64,000 nucleotides of DNA from CAVQJU01 sp963755195 (GTDB lineage Bacteria; Acidobacteriota; Vicinamibacteria; Vicinamibacterales; CAVVIG01). The stretch's first letter is position 1. Every line of letters starts with the position of its first letter. Of the stretch, positions 33,077-42,216 are shown piece after piece. The DNA is taken from positions 1,178,001 through 1,242,000 of the forward strand of contig CAVWIZ010000001.1 of assembly GCA_963755195.1 (NCBI GenBank), in the 5' to 3' direction. The notes beneath the pieces were generated by a model. That model was given only the letters and a program-made list of their open reading frames with translations. It was not told the DNA's origin and did no database searches. A program made the translations under genes and the position numbers.

Positions 33077-33463
33077 TCATTGGCCGGCAGGCGGTTGCCA
33101 AAGTTCTACCTTGTTTCCCTCTGGATCGATGACCCAGCCGAACTTCCCGTAATCGGAATCGTCGATCTTATCGAGCACGTTACAGCCTTCTTCCTTCAAG
33201 GCCTTGATCAAGGCATGGAGGTCTTCCACTCGGTAGTTGACCATGAAGGAAGCAGAGCTCGGAGCAAAGTGATCACTTTCTTGCGGATCGATTAACCAGG
33301 CAGTTGTGCCTGCAACCGGCTTGCCCACAGCGTCGGTCCAATCGAAGGCAGCTCCGCCCCAGGCTTGGACATCGATTCCCAAATGCCGCTTGTACCAAGC
33401 CTGCAGTGATGGAGCGTCTTTGGCCTTGAAGAAGATGCCGCCAATGCCAGTGACCCGCTTCAT
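33077..33463 (-). CDS. Single-domain VOC family protein
   Basis: The 128-residue protein is a glyoxalase-fold module: MKRVTGIGGIFFKAKDAPSL, WYKRHLGIDV and at the end KFGWVIDPEGNKVELWQPP. ATG 33463 is preceded by GGAGG at five bases. Metal ligands typical of VOC enzymes (final Glu in VELW) are present, but the substrate is unknown. It lies downstream of the penicillin acylase gene on the same strand, separated by an octamer array. Confidence 0.85.
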   Translation of the reverse strand: MKRVTGIGGIFFKAKDAPSLQAWYKRHLGIDVQAWGGAAFDWTDAVGKPVAGTTAWLIDPQESDHFAPSSASFMVNYRVEDLHALIKALKEEGCNVLDKIDDSDYGKFGWVIDPEGNKVELWQPPAGQ

Positions 33464-33520
33464 AGAACCTCCGAGGTCAGGTAACGGCAACCCATCGTCG
33501 CCCCAAGCGCATCTCGTGCC

Positions 33521-33562
33521 GCCCAATTACCCGATTACCAAATTACCCAATTACATGCCAAA
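33521..33562 (-). repeat. TAATnnGG octamer array, stop-bearing arm only
   Basis: On the minus strand, about twenty bases after the penicillin acylase stop, units TAATTGGG, TAATTTGG, TAATCGGG and TAATTGGG follow one another. There is no inverted arm. The stop-bearing arm follows the upstream gene in the sense direction, as at 4995, 17034, 55045 and 57953. Confidence 0.85.
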
Positions 33563-33579
33563 TTGCCTTTTTCTCCGCT

Positions 33580-36073
33580 TCAGCGGGGCGTCAGCCGCAG
33601 GCGTCCAATCGCGCCGCGCTCGACCTCCGCACGCTCCATCCGCATCTTCCGCTGCCGTCCGGCGCTCCAGTCCTGCAGCGCATCGTCATAGTGCGCCGAG
33701 AGCGGGTGGCCGGATTGTCCGACGGCATCGAGAAATCGGCTGTCGTTGCTCGGCGAGAGATCGACGATCTGCCGGTAGCCGGCGAGCGAATGCTGCTCGA
33801 ATGGACGCGGCGCGAACACCGGACCCACATTGACCGTGCTCCAGCCGCCCCCGTGCGGCGCCGACCGTCTGAGAAACCAGCCGACAACGGGCACCGAGTC
33901 GAGCGTCGCATGCGCGAAGACAGCCTTGTGCGCGGCGTCCCACCGCCAGCGCGTCATGTCGCTGCCGAGCTCTTTCGTCAGCCTCGCGATGCCCGCATCG
34001 AGCGCCGCCGTCGCGGCCTCGTCGCACGTCTCGCGCGCCGGCGTCCGCACATCGTCGCACCATGGGGAGTCGGTGGAGTCGAGCGTCTGCATCAGGAATC
34101 GCGACACGTACGAGTGACGATCGAGCTCTCTGTAGTTGGCCGTCAGCTGAGAGCCCAGATCGTCGCCGGCAATTGTCGGTACCAATTCATAGTGACCAAG
34201 CCTGAAAAACAGCCGCGGCCGCACTGTCGCCGGCTTCGTTCCGATTCCATTGCCGCAGCAAGGCCACCGCCTGCTCAGCCTGCGGGCTCCGTGGATGGAC
34301 CCGCGCGAGCAGCATCGGCAGAAACTTCTGCGCGTGGAGCGAGTACGTGTCGGCCTGGATCGCAGCGAAGTCGTCCGGCGTCAGCCGGGCTTTCTGCCGG
34401 AGCAGATCGACGATTCGCTCGCGCCCGGTACGGCTCGATCCACTCGCCGCTGAGCGCGTGCGGATACGTCTGCGGCACGGGCCGTTCGTTGGCCGTGACG
34501 ATGAAGTGCCTGGGCGGATCGTATGTGTGCGGAAGCTCGTCGAACGGCACCCAGCCGGTCCATTCAGCGAGGCCCGACCATCCCTCGGCGGCTGTCGAAC
34601 CGTCGCCGGCCGCGCGGACGGGAAAGCGGCCCGGTGCGTAGTATCCGATGTGGCCGTCAACGTCGGCATAGACGAAGTTCTGGGAGGGGACGACGAAGTC
34701 GCGGAGCGCTGCCGTGAATTCGTTCCAGTTGCGGGCTTCGTTCAAGTGCATGAACGAGGCGATCGTCGTGTCGTCAGGATCGAGGGCGGTCCAGCGAAAC
34801 GCCAGCGGCTCGAGAGGCGCTGGCCTTGGCACCTGCGTCGATTGCGCGTTGTTCAGGTTGATCGCATCAGATATCAGCGGGCCGTGTCGCGAAATCCGCA
34901 CGGCGAGCTGGATGGGCTGCGCGCCTTTGACGCGGATGGTCTCGGTCACAAAGCGCAGCGGCTCCTGTGCGCCCCGAAACTCGACGAGGGTGCCGGTCGG
35001 GTCGATCCGCTCGCGGTACAGATCCTGGACGTCGGCCATCACGTTGGTTTCACCCCAGGCGATGGACCGGTTGCGGCCGATCGCAATGGCCGGAGCGCCT
35101 GGCAAGCGTCGCGCCGACGACGTCGAAATCGCCGGCCGAGAGGTGCGCCAGATACCAGAGCGAGGGGATTTGCGCGCCGAGATGCGGATCGTTGGCGAGA
35201 AGCGGCTTGCCGGACGCCGTCATCGTGCCGTCAACCACCCAGTTGTTCGACCCGAGTGCGCCACCGACGCCGGCAGGAGAGTGGAGGCGAAGGCCTCCGT
35301 CCACCGGGCTGGGTTCTGCGCCGCGGCCCGCGCTGCTTCGGTCGTATTCTGGCGGCCCTGAAAGGGCCGCCCTACCGCCCGGGGTCGTCTTCATCCACGG
35401 CATGTCCGCCGCGCTCAGGATGTTCAGTCCGTTCTCGGCGTACGGCATGAGGAGATTCGCCGTCTTCTGCGCGCCGACGGTGCGAAGCAAATCGTGGCGG
35501 AGGAGCTCGAGCGAATAGTTCTTGCTGAGGTCCCACGCCATCATCTTCACCCACGCCACGACGTCGGGGCCGCTCCACGGTTCGGGCTCGAACCTGAGGA
35601 GCGTAAACTCGGGCGGCAGCGCTCCGCCATGATGGGTGTCGATGAATGCGTTGACGCCACTGACGTAGGCATCGACGCCGGCTCGCGCGTCCGGCGGCAG
35701 GAAGTCCCAGGCGGCCCTGGCCGCGCGTCCTGTGCCGAGCGTCCTGAGAAATCGATCGGTGGAGAGGGTTGCCGCACCGAAGATTTCAGAGAGCCGTCCG
35801 TGTCCGACGCGGCGCTGAAACTCCATCTGCCAGAGGCGATCCTGCGCGTGCGCGTACCCGAGTCCGTAGAACGCATCGAGCTTTGTTGACGCGAAGACAT
35901 GCGTGACCGCGTCGGCGTCTCGCACGATGTCCACGGGAGCGGAAATGCCGGCCACGGTAGATCGTCCCGTCGAGTTGAGGCAACGATCGCCGAAGATACC
36001 CGTACCCAGCGAGGACGATCAGCGCGGCGAAAAAGATGATGACGCCGAGGACTTTCGGCAGCACGCGCCGCAT
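33580..36073 (-). pseudogene. Penicillin acylase family Ntn-hydrolase, four frameshifts in this sequence
   Basis: The gene would encode about 830 residues: an N-terminal membrane anchor (VLGVIIFFAALIVLAGYGYL), an alpha chain (FYGLGYAHAQDRLWQMEFQR) and a beta chain starting at the nucleophile Ser in GSNNWVV. Further conserved pieces are ANDPHLG, GRNRSIAWGETNV, YADVDGHIGYYAPG and, near the end, PFEQHSLAGYRQIVDLS. The frame changes near 35960, 35103, 34420 and 34205, always by an apparent extra base (or two lost). The family hydrolyses amides such as penicillin or acyl-homoserine lactones. The substrate here is unknown. Each piece is well conserved, so errors rather than old decay are likely. 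Confidence 0.75.
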
Positions 36074-36090
36074 GACAGAATCATACTGAA

Positions 36091-37008
36091 TTGCCGACCA
36101 CTTCACTGAAGCCGGAACTCGATCGACTCTATGCCGGCTTCAACTATCCGGACTCGGCGGCCGACCCGATTCAGATCGTCCGGCGGTACGAGCGCCCCGA
36201 CGATCGCGAGGTGGTGGCGTTCTGCGCCGCGTCGCTGGCGTTCGGACGCGTGGCGAGCGTGCTGCAGTCGATCGAGCGGCTGATGGCGATCATGGGCGAC
36301 AGGCCCGCGGAGTATGTCCGGCGATTCGACCCGCGGCGCGACGCTCGCGGCATTCGACGGCCTGGTCCACCGTTGGACGCGCGAGCGCGATCTGATGGCG
36401 TTGCTGTGGATCATCAGGCAGATGCTCGATCGCTCGGGCACGATCGAAGGGCTTCTTCCTCGAAGGCTACGATCCTGGGGCAGCGGCGGGACGGGCGACG
36501 TCGCCGCGGCGCTCGACAGTTTTTCGGCGCGGGCGATGGCGCTCGATCTCGCAGCCGGCGTATGGACGCGTGCCGCCCGGCGGCCGCGGCGTCTGGCGTG
36601 AGCTATTTCTTCCCGAGTCCGGCGAAGGGCAGCGCGTGCAAGCGACTCAACCTGTTTCTGCGATGGATGGTGCGGCGCGATGCGCTGGATCTCGGCGTGT
36701 GGACCCGCGTGTCATCGTCGAGATTGGTCGTGCCCCTCGATACGCACGTGATTCGGGTCGGCCGCTGCCTGCGGCTCACGCGATACACGAGCCCCGGGTG
36801 GGCGATGGCCAGCGACATCACGGCGTCGCTCGCGCGGCTCGATCCGCAGGATCCGGTCAAGTACGACTACTCGCTCTGTCATCTGGGCATGATGAACGCC
36901 TGCGGCTTCAACCGCCCGCAGGCTGACGCGCAGTGCCCGCTGCGTGGGGTGTGCCGGCCACGCGTGCGTAAACGGCGGCGGTCTCGGCGACCATCCGCTC
37001 GACCGTGA
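36091..37008 (+). pseudogene. TIGR02757 (DUF2400) family protein, several frameshifts
   Basis: The first 75 residues (LKPELDRLYAGFNYPDSAAD; REVVAFCAASLAFGRV) and the last third (SYFFPSPAKGSACKRLNLFL; LVVPLDTHVIRVGRCLRLT) read in one frame and define the family. Its members resemble HhH/EndoIII-type DNA glycosylase folds but have no proven function. The middle (ATLAAFDGLVHRWTRERDL; FFLEGYDPG; DVAAALDSFSARAMALDL) reads in two other frames, so at least four indels occur near 36330, 36450, 36485 and 36590. Start is a TTG with no Shine-Dalgarno motif. Divergent from the acylase gene; its 3' end overlaps the convergent glycosyltransferase. Confidence 0.7.
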
Positions 37009-38048
37009 AGCGCGCGCTGACGCGCGCCAGTCCAGCCTCTCCCATCCTTGCGCCGTGTCTCGGCGTCCTTGAGCAGGCGCACGAATCGGCCTGAGCCATC
37101 GCCGCGTGATCGCGCGGCGGCACGAGCGTACCCGTCACGCCGTCGTCGACAACCTCGGGAATGCCTCCGGTCCGCGTCGCCACGATGGGCCGCGAGCAGG
37201 CCATGGCGTCGAGCAGCGCCGTGCCGAGACCTTCGGTGACCGAGCTCATCACGAACAGATCGAAGCTTTTCATGCAGCCGAGGACGTCCGCCCGAAATCC
37301 TGGCAGCAGCACGTGTTTCTCGAGGTGGTACTCGCGCACCTGGCGCTCGAGCGCTTCGCGCAGTTCGCCCTCGCCGAGGATGACGAAACGCACGTCGGGC
37401 ATCTGCTGAACGACGAGGCGGGCCGCCTCGATGAGGTGGCGCTGTCCCTTGTGGGGCACCAGCGCGGCGACGTTGCCGACGACGGGCGCCTGATGGGGAA
37501 GCCAGAGCATCGCGTGAACGTCGACGGGCGGCGCCGCGCGCACGTGATCGACGTCGATGCCTTCGTGAACGGTCACGCGTGCGATCGGGCGGCACGCCGT
37601 CGGCGACGAGCATGTGGCGGATGGCCTCGGACGCGGCGATGAAGCAATCCACCTGGCGATGCTTCCAGCGCGACAAGGAATTGCCTCGCAGGTGAAAGTC
37701 GACGCGCCGCGCCGCGACGAGCGCCGGAACGCGAGCGCGCCGGCGGCCAGGAGCGACAGCGCGAGCGACGCCATCGCCACGCCGTGGGCGTCGTGCGCGT
37801 GAACGATCGTCGGGCTGCAGGCGTTTCACCACGCGCGACAGCCGCCACGCCGCCGACAAATCCATTTCGGTGCGCGGCGCGAGCGGGATGAGCTCGAGCC
37901 CTTCGGCGGCGCGCCGGCGCAGCTCGCCGTCCGGATGGGCGACGAGCGCCGCGCGATGCCCGATTTCGCGCAGGCCGTTCACGGTCAGCAGGACCTGGTT
38001 CTGGCCTCCGCGCCAGGTACGCGCCGTGTCTATGTGGAGGGAGAACAG
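36908..38048 (-). pseudogene. Family 4 (GT-B) glycosyltransferase, several frameshifts
   Basis: Pieces in two frames together give a GT4 enzyme of about 370 residues. They run LHIDTARTWRGGQNQVLLTV near 38000, VDFHLRGNSLSRWKHRQVDC, VTVHEGIDVDHV, then VVGNVAALVPHKGQRHLIEA, the donor-site SSVTEGLGTALLDAMACSRP and VATRTGGIPEVV. At least five frame changes are needed between 37810 and 37040. GT4 enzymes transfer sugars from nucleotide donors to lipid or glycan acceptors. Position beside a family 2 enzyme suggests lipopolysaccharide or exopolysaccharide synthesis. A start codon is not clear because the 7-nt array at 38049 reaches into the 5' end. Confidence 0.7.
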
Positions 38049-38163
38049 GTCAGGGTTCAGGGTTCACGGTTCAGGGTTCACGGTTCAGGGTTCCTGTTCG
38101 TTCGGACTCCGAGCCCGGAACCTGAGCGGCGAACCGTGAACCTGAACCTGAACCGTGAACCTC
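38049..38163 (-). repeat. 7-nt (TTCAGGG/TTCACGG) inverted array between two glycosyltransferase genes
   Basis: On plus, TTCAGGG and TTCACGG alternate at least five times (38052-38092). After a CTGTTCG...GAGCCCGG centre the reverse-complement units (GAACCGTGAACCTGAACC) follow to 38163. The array lies at the junction of the family 2 gene (whose last 27 or so residues it encodes) and the family 4 gene. Related units are found at 51080. Confidence 0.85.
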
Positions 38164-38908
38164 GAGTTCCCAGAGCTTGGCGAACTTCAGGAAGACGTAG
38201 TACGTGTTCATCGCCGAAATGACGAGCCCGGGACGCCGTCGCTGATGCCGCCCTTCAGCAGGTAGTTGCGGAGAAACGCGAGCGGCGGATGACCGGCGAT
38301 CTGCAGCCAGCCCGCTGCGGCGGCCGTCTTCGTGCATCTGCCGGGCGGCGTAGGTCGTGTAGCGATCGATCGTTTCCAGATGATCGGCGATGTCACGATA
38401 GGCGAAGTGCTCCAGCTCGCCTCGCGGAACCGACCGACCGTTGCCGGTCACCGACAGCGTTTCGTGCACGTAGCGTCCGGTCCACTCGAGCCGCCGGCGA
38501 CGATCGTAGAGTCGGAGCTGATGGTCGGGATACCAGTCGGTCGTCCGAATCCATCGACCCAGGTGCCACGTGACACGCGGCACGACGAAATGCGGCATGC
38601 GTGGGCGTCGCTGCGACTGAGTGGTCGTGATCTCGTCTGCCAGCGCCGGCGTGACGCGTTCGTCGGCGTCGAGCGACAGAATCCAGTCGTGGCTCGCGAG
38701 CGAGGCCGCGTAGTTCTTCTGCGCCAGATAGCCGGCCCACTCGCGGACGACGACGCGATCGGTGAGGCGCCTGGCGATGGCCACCGTTTCGTCCGTGCTG
38801 CTCCGAGTCGACGACGATCCGTTCGTCGGCCCAGGCGACCGACTCGAGCGCCGCGCCGATGTCGGCGGCTTCGTTTTTCGTGATGACGGTGACCGAGACC
38901 TTCGGCAC
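38071..38908 (-). pseudogene. Family 2 (GT-A) glycosyltransferase, WaaE/KdtX-like, frameshifted
   Basis: The N-terminus VSVTVITKNEAADIGAALES with WADERIVVDS reads in one frame. TDETVAIARRL, QKNYAASLASHDWILSLDAD (DxD metal motif) and RVTWHLGRWIRTTDWYPDHQ read in a second frame. FLRNYLLKGGISDG reads in a third, and MNTYYVFLKFAKLWE returns to the second. Changes lie near 38805, 38335 and 38240. WaaE-like enzymes add sugars to the lipopolysaccharide core; that role is inferred. The final stretch (GSGSGSRFAAQ and following) is encoded by the 7-nt array and is probably not native. Confidence 0.7.
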
Positions 38909-38924
38909 AGGGGGAGTCTAGCAG

Positions 38925-39036
38925 AGGGAGTCGGGACCAGGGGCGAGGGGCTGGGGGCTAGGGACTCGGGGCTGGGACTCGTGGCTCGCGGCGGTGGGGC
39001 TTTACGTTTGGCGTTTTTCGTTCTACGTTGAGAGAC
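38925..39036. repeat. 7-nt GGGGCTG/GGGACTC array plus ACGTTT-type repeats before pyrE
   Basis: Units GGGGCGA, GGGGCTG, GGGGCTA, GGGACTC repeat with 7-nt spacing at 38940-38990. From 39001 a second degenerate motif (TTTACGTTTGGCG, TTTTTCGTTCTACG) runs to the pyrE start. The array separates the divergent family 2 glycosyltransferase and pyrE. No promoter consensus is seen inside it. Confidence 0.65.
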
Positions 39037-39616
39037 GTGACACGTGACGAATTGCTCGACCTCTTCAGGCGATCGGGTGCGCTGCTCGATGGCCACTTCC
39101 GCCTCACCTCCGGTTTGCACAGTCCGGGCTACCTGCAGTGCGCGCTCGTGCTGCAGCATCCGCGAGTCGGCCGAGTTGTTGGGCCGGGCGATTGCCGAGC
39201 GCATCCGCGGTCTGCGCGCGACGGTGGTGCTGTCGCCCGCGCTCGGCGGCGTCGTGATCGGTCACGAGGTCGGCCGCGCGCTGGGCGTCCGCGCGGTCTT
39301 TGCCGAGCGGCAGGACGGACGGCTCATGCTGCGGCGCGGATTCACGCTGGATGAGAGCGATCGCGTGCTCGTGGTCGAAGACGTGCTGACGACCGGTGGA
39401 TCGACGCGCGAAACGATCGACGTCGCGAAGGCGGCGGGCGGCCATGTCGTGGGCGCCGCCTCAATCGTCGATCGCAGCGGCGGCGCCGCACGCTTCGACG
39501 TCCCGCTGCAGTCGCTTCTCGACATGGCGCTCCCCACCTACGAACAAGACGGCTGCCCGCTGTGCGCGCAGGGGATGCCGGTGGTGAAGCCCGGCTCACG
39601 GCAGGTCACGGCATGA
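39037..39616 (+). CDS. pyrE: Orotate phosphoribosyltransferase (one frameshift in this sequence)
   Basis: PyrE converts orotate and PRPP to OMP. N-terminal TRDELLDLFRRSGALLDGHF and LTSGLHSPGYLQCA read in one frame; from about 39168 ESAELLGRAIAERI and the PRPP motif VLVVEDVLTTGGSTRETI read in the next, to TGA 39616. One apparent extra base between LQHP and ESAE accounts for it. GTG 39037 gives the usual N-terminus. Together with pyrR/B/C and pyrK/D/F the window holds all de novo steps after carbamoyl phosphate. Length about 190 residues is normal. Confidence 0.85.
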
Positions 39617-39618
39617 AT

Positions 39619-39683
39619 CTGTCCGGCCCTTCCGGCCTATCCCGCCCCTCCTGCGCTTCCTGTCCGTCCCACCTCTCCTAACC
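39619..39683 (+). repeat. 9-nt (CTTCCGGCC-type) array between pyrE and truA
   Basis: Degenerate pyrimidine-rich units (CCCTTCCGG, CCTATCCCG, CCCCTCCTG, CTTCCTGTC) fill the gap. They are the reverse-complement arm of the GGGCAGGAA family seen at 20533 and inside dacB. No opposing arm is present here. Confidence 0.7.
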
Positions 39684-39695
39684 CTCTGCCAGGAC

Positions 39696-40520
39696 GTGCC
39701 AAGCTTCAAGATCACCATCGCGTATGACGGCGGCGGCTTCGTCGGCTGGCAGCGGCAGGCCGCCGGCACGTCCGTCCAGGGCCTGCTCGAGGACGCGCTC
39801 CGCGAACTCGATCAGCAGGACGTGCCGGTCGCCGGCGCCGGCCGGACCGATGCCGGCGTCCACGCGCTCGGGCAGGTGGCCAGCTTCACGGTTCGACGCG
39901 AGATGACCGCTGATGCCGTCGGCCGCGCGCTCAACGCGCGCCTGCCGGGCGAAATCCGCATCGTCTCGTCCGAAGAAGTGCCGGCGTCGTTTCATGCGAG
40001 GTTCGACGCCACGTCGAAAACCTATCGGTATCGCGTCTGGAATGCCGACGTGATCAACCCGTTCGAGCGCGCGTACGCGTGGCACGTGCCGGGACCATTG
40101 AATCTCGACGCCATGCAGACGGCCGCACGCGGGCTCGAGGGCCGCCACGACTTCGCGTCGTTTCAGGCGGCAGACAGCCCGCGCAGCTCGACCGAACGCG
40201 TGGTGCTCTCCTCGCAGGTCGTCGTCGCACACGATGAGATCCGCGGCGCGGCAATCGTCCCCACGCCAGGCGCGGGATGCGGCGAGCGCGCCAATGGACA
40301 AGGGTGTCTCTTGACCTACGAAGTCTCCGGCAACGGTTTTCTCCGGCACATGGTGCGCACGATTGCCGGCAGCCTCGTGGACATCGGTCGTGGGCGGCGA
40401 AGCCCGGAGTGGCTGACCGGCGTCGTGGCTGCGCGCGATCGGACGCAGGCGGGACCGACCGCGCCGGCGCACGGGTTGTATCTTGTTCGCGTCGACTACG
40501 GGGAGAAAGCCGAGAATTAG
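39696..40520 (+). CDS. truA: tRNA pseudouridine(38-40) synthase
   Basis: The 274-residue enzyme isomerises uridines in the anticodon arm. SFKITIAYDGGGFVGWQRQ is the N-terminal signature and the catalytic Asp lies in GAGRTDAGVHALGQV. VSGNGFLRHMVRTIAGSLVDIG is the C-terminal family motif. Residues about 185-200 (VPTPGAGCGERANGQGC) are an insertion compared with typical TruA. GTG 39696 follows a GCCAGGAC stretch. It heads a run truA-uppS-cdsA-dxr-rseP on one strand. Confidence 0.93.
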   Translation: MPSFKITIAYDGGGFVGWQRQAAGTSVQGLLEDALRELDQQDVPVAGAGRTDAGVHALGQVASFTVRREMTADAVGRALNARLPGEIRIVSSEEVPASFHARFDATSKTYRYRVWNADVINPFERAYAWHVPGPLNLDAMQTAARGLEGRHDFASFQAADSPRSSTERVVLSSQVVVAHDEIRGAAIVPTPGAGCGERANGQGCLLTYEVSGNGFLRHMVRTIAGSLVDIGRGRRSPEWLTGVVAARDRTQAGPTAPAHGLYLVRVDYGEKAEN

Positions 40521-40557
40521 TTGGGATACAATCCGTCTTTGCCACGAAGGCACCCGC

Positions 40558-41362
40558 ATGTCGCTTGAGCAGCTCCTCGCGTGGATTCCGGCCGGATCTT
40601 CCGACGAAACGCTGGCGCGCCAGGTCAACGTCGAGCAGCTGCCCGCCCACGTGGCCATCATCATGGACGGCAACGGCCGGTGGGCCGCCCAGCGCCATCT
40701 GCCGCGCGTCGAAGGACACCGCGCCGGCATCGAGTCGGTCCGCGACGTGGTCGAAACGTCGGCGCGGCTCGGGATCGGCGTCCTGACGCTCTACGCGTTC
40801 TCGATTGAGAACTGGAAGCGTCCACGCGCTGAAGTCAACACGCTGATGATGCTCCTCAAGCGGTACCTCCGGCTCGGAGCTCGAGACGCTGCTCAGGAAC
40901 GACATCAGGTTTCACGTCATCGGGCGCCAGGAAGAGCTGCCGCCCGATGTGCAGGACGAGCTCGAGCTGGGCGTTCGGCGGACCGCGGCGAACACCGGCA
41001 TGCAGTTCAACATCGCGCTGAACTACGGGGGCCGCGCCGAAATCGTCGATGCCGCTCGCCGCGCGATGGCGTCCGGCATTGCGCCAGGCGATCTCGACGA
41101 GCGTCGATTCGGCGAGTTCCTCTACACAGCCGGCCAGCCTGATCCCGATCTGTTGATTCGGACCAGCGGCGAGATGCGCGTGAGCAACTTTCTGCTGTGG
41201 CAGATCGCCTACTCGGAGATCTGGGTCACCGACACGCTGTGGCCCGACTTCCGCTGCCGGCACCTGCTCGAGGCCATCCTCGCGTACCAGAAGCGCGATC
41301 GGCGGTACGGCGGGATCAAGCCGCCCAGCCCTGTCGGCCCTATCGCGCTCGGCGCGAAGTGA
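40558..41362 (+). CDS. uppS: Isoprenyl (undecaprenyl) diphosphate synthase (one frameshift)
   Basis: UppS makes the C55 carrier lipid for peptidoglycan. HVAIIMDGNGRWA with the catalytic Asp, RVEGHRAGIESVRDVVE and LTLYAFSIENWKRP read from ATG 40558. From about 40873 SELETLLRNDIRFHVIGR and the C-terminal DLLIRTSGEMRVSNFLLWQI read in the next frame to 41362. One apparent extra C in CGGCTCGGAG explains the shift. The N-terminus has about 30 extra residues before the conserved part. cdsA follows at 41373. Confidence 0.88.
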
Positions 41363-41372
41363 CGACCTTCCT

Positions 41373-42177
41373 GTGACCCGGGTACTGAGCGGCGCGGCGC
41401 TCGTCGTCGCGGCAATCGCCCTCGTCTGGTTCGCGCCCCCGACGCTGTTCCTGCTTGCCGGGGAGACGTTGCTGCTGCTCGCGTGCGTCGAATATGCCAC
41501 GCTCGCGCGCGCCAGCGGGTTCAGCGTGCCGATGGTCGTGGCCGGGTTGGCGTCGGCGCTGACGTGCGCCGCGGTCGGCGGCGTGTCGTCCGTATTTCCC
41601 GCCACGATTGTCCCGCTCGACGCCGTGCTGATGTCGGCGATCGTGGTGCTGGGTGCGTTGACGCTGCCGCGCTGGCGGGGCGGGGCCGATGCCCTCGGCC
41701 AGGCGGCCGCTTCGCTGTTTCCGCTGCTCTACCTCGGCCTGCCGATCGGCGCGCTGGTTTCGATTCGCGCGACGCGCGGGCGTGAGACGTTGTTTCTGCT
41801 GATGTTGACCGTGATGGTCAGCGACACCGCCCAGTACTACACCGGGCGCATGTGTCGGCCGCCGCCCGCTGGCGCCTGCCATCAGCCCGAAAAAGACAAT
41901 CGAAGGCGCCATCGGTGGATTTGTGTTCGGTACGATTCTGATGGCCGTCGTCGGCCAGTGGTGGCTGCCGGCGGTCCCGCTTCCGATCCGCATCGCGCTC
42001 GGCGCCACCGTCGTCGCACTCGGGATCGTCGGCGACCTGTTCGAGTCGATGCTGAAGCGGAGTGCGGGCGTGAAAGACAGCTCCTCCCTCATCCCCGGCC
42101 ACGGCGGCGTGCTCGATCGCATCGACGCGCTGCTCTTCGCGGCGCCCGTCTACTACATCGTCCTGAAGTATGTCTAG
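41373..42177 (+). CDS. cdsA: Phosphatidate cytidylyltransferase (one frameshift)
   Basis: CdsA makes CDP-diacylglycerol for phospholipid synthesis. Seven or so membrane helices read from GTG 41373. After SDTAQYYTGRM the frame changes near 41853, and GRRPLAPAISPKKTIEGAIG plus the family signature GDLFESMLKRSAGVKDSSS and PGHGGVLDRIDAL read in the next frame to TAG 42177. One apparent extra G in ATGTGTCGG fits. The gene is followed directly by a 7-nt array and dxr. Identity is secure. Confidence 0.88.
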
Positions 42178-42216
42178 TCCCGAGCCCCTAGCCCCGAGCC
42201 CCGAGCCCCGAGCCAG
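42178..42216 (+). repeat. 7-nt CGAGCCC/CTAGCCC array between cdsA and dxr
   Basis: The whole 39-base gap from the cdsA stop to the dxr ATG consists of CGAGCCC and CTAGCCC units, ending AGCCAG. It contains no Shine-Dalgarno motif, so dxr has none. The reverse-complement type appears at 38940 and, inverted, in hemC at 49316 and at 57368. Confidence 0.85.

Noticed and set aside
33580..36073. Programmed ribosomal frameshifting as explanation for the split genes
   Set aside because: The shift sites have no common slippery heptamer or downstream structure and occur in many unrelated genes; sequence indels are far more likely.
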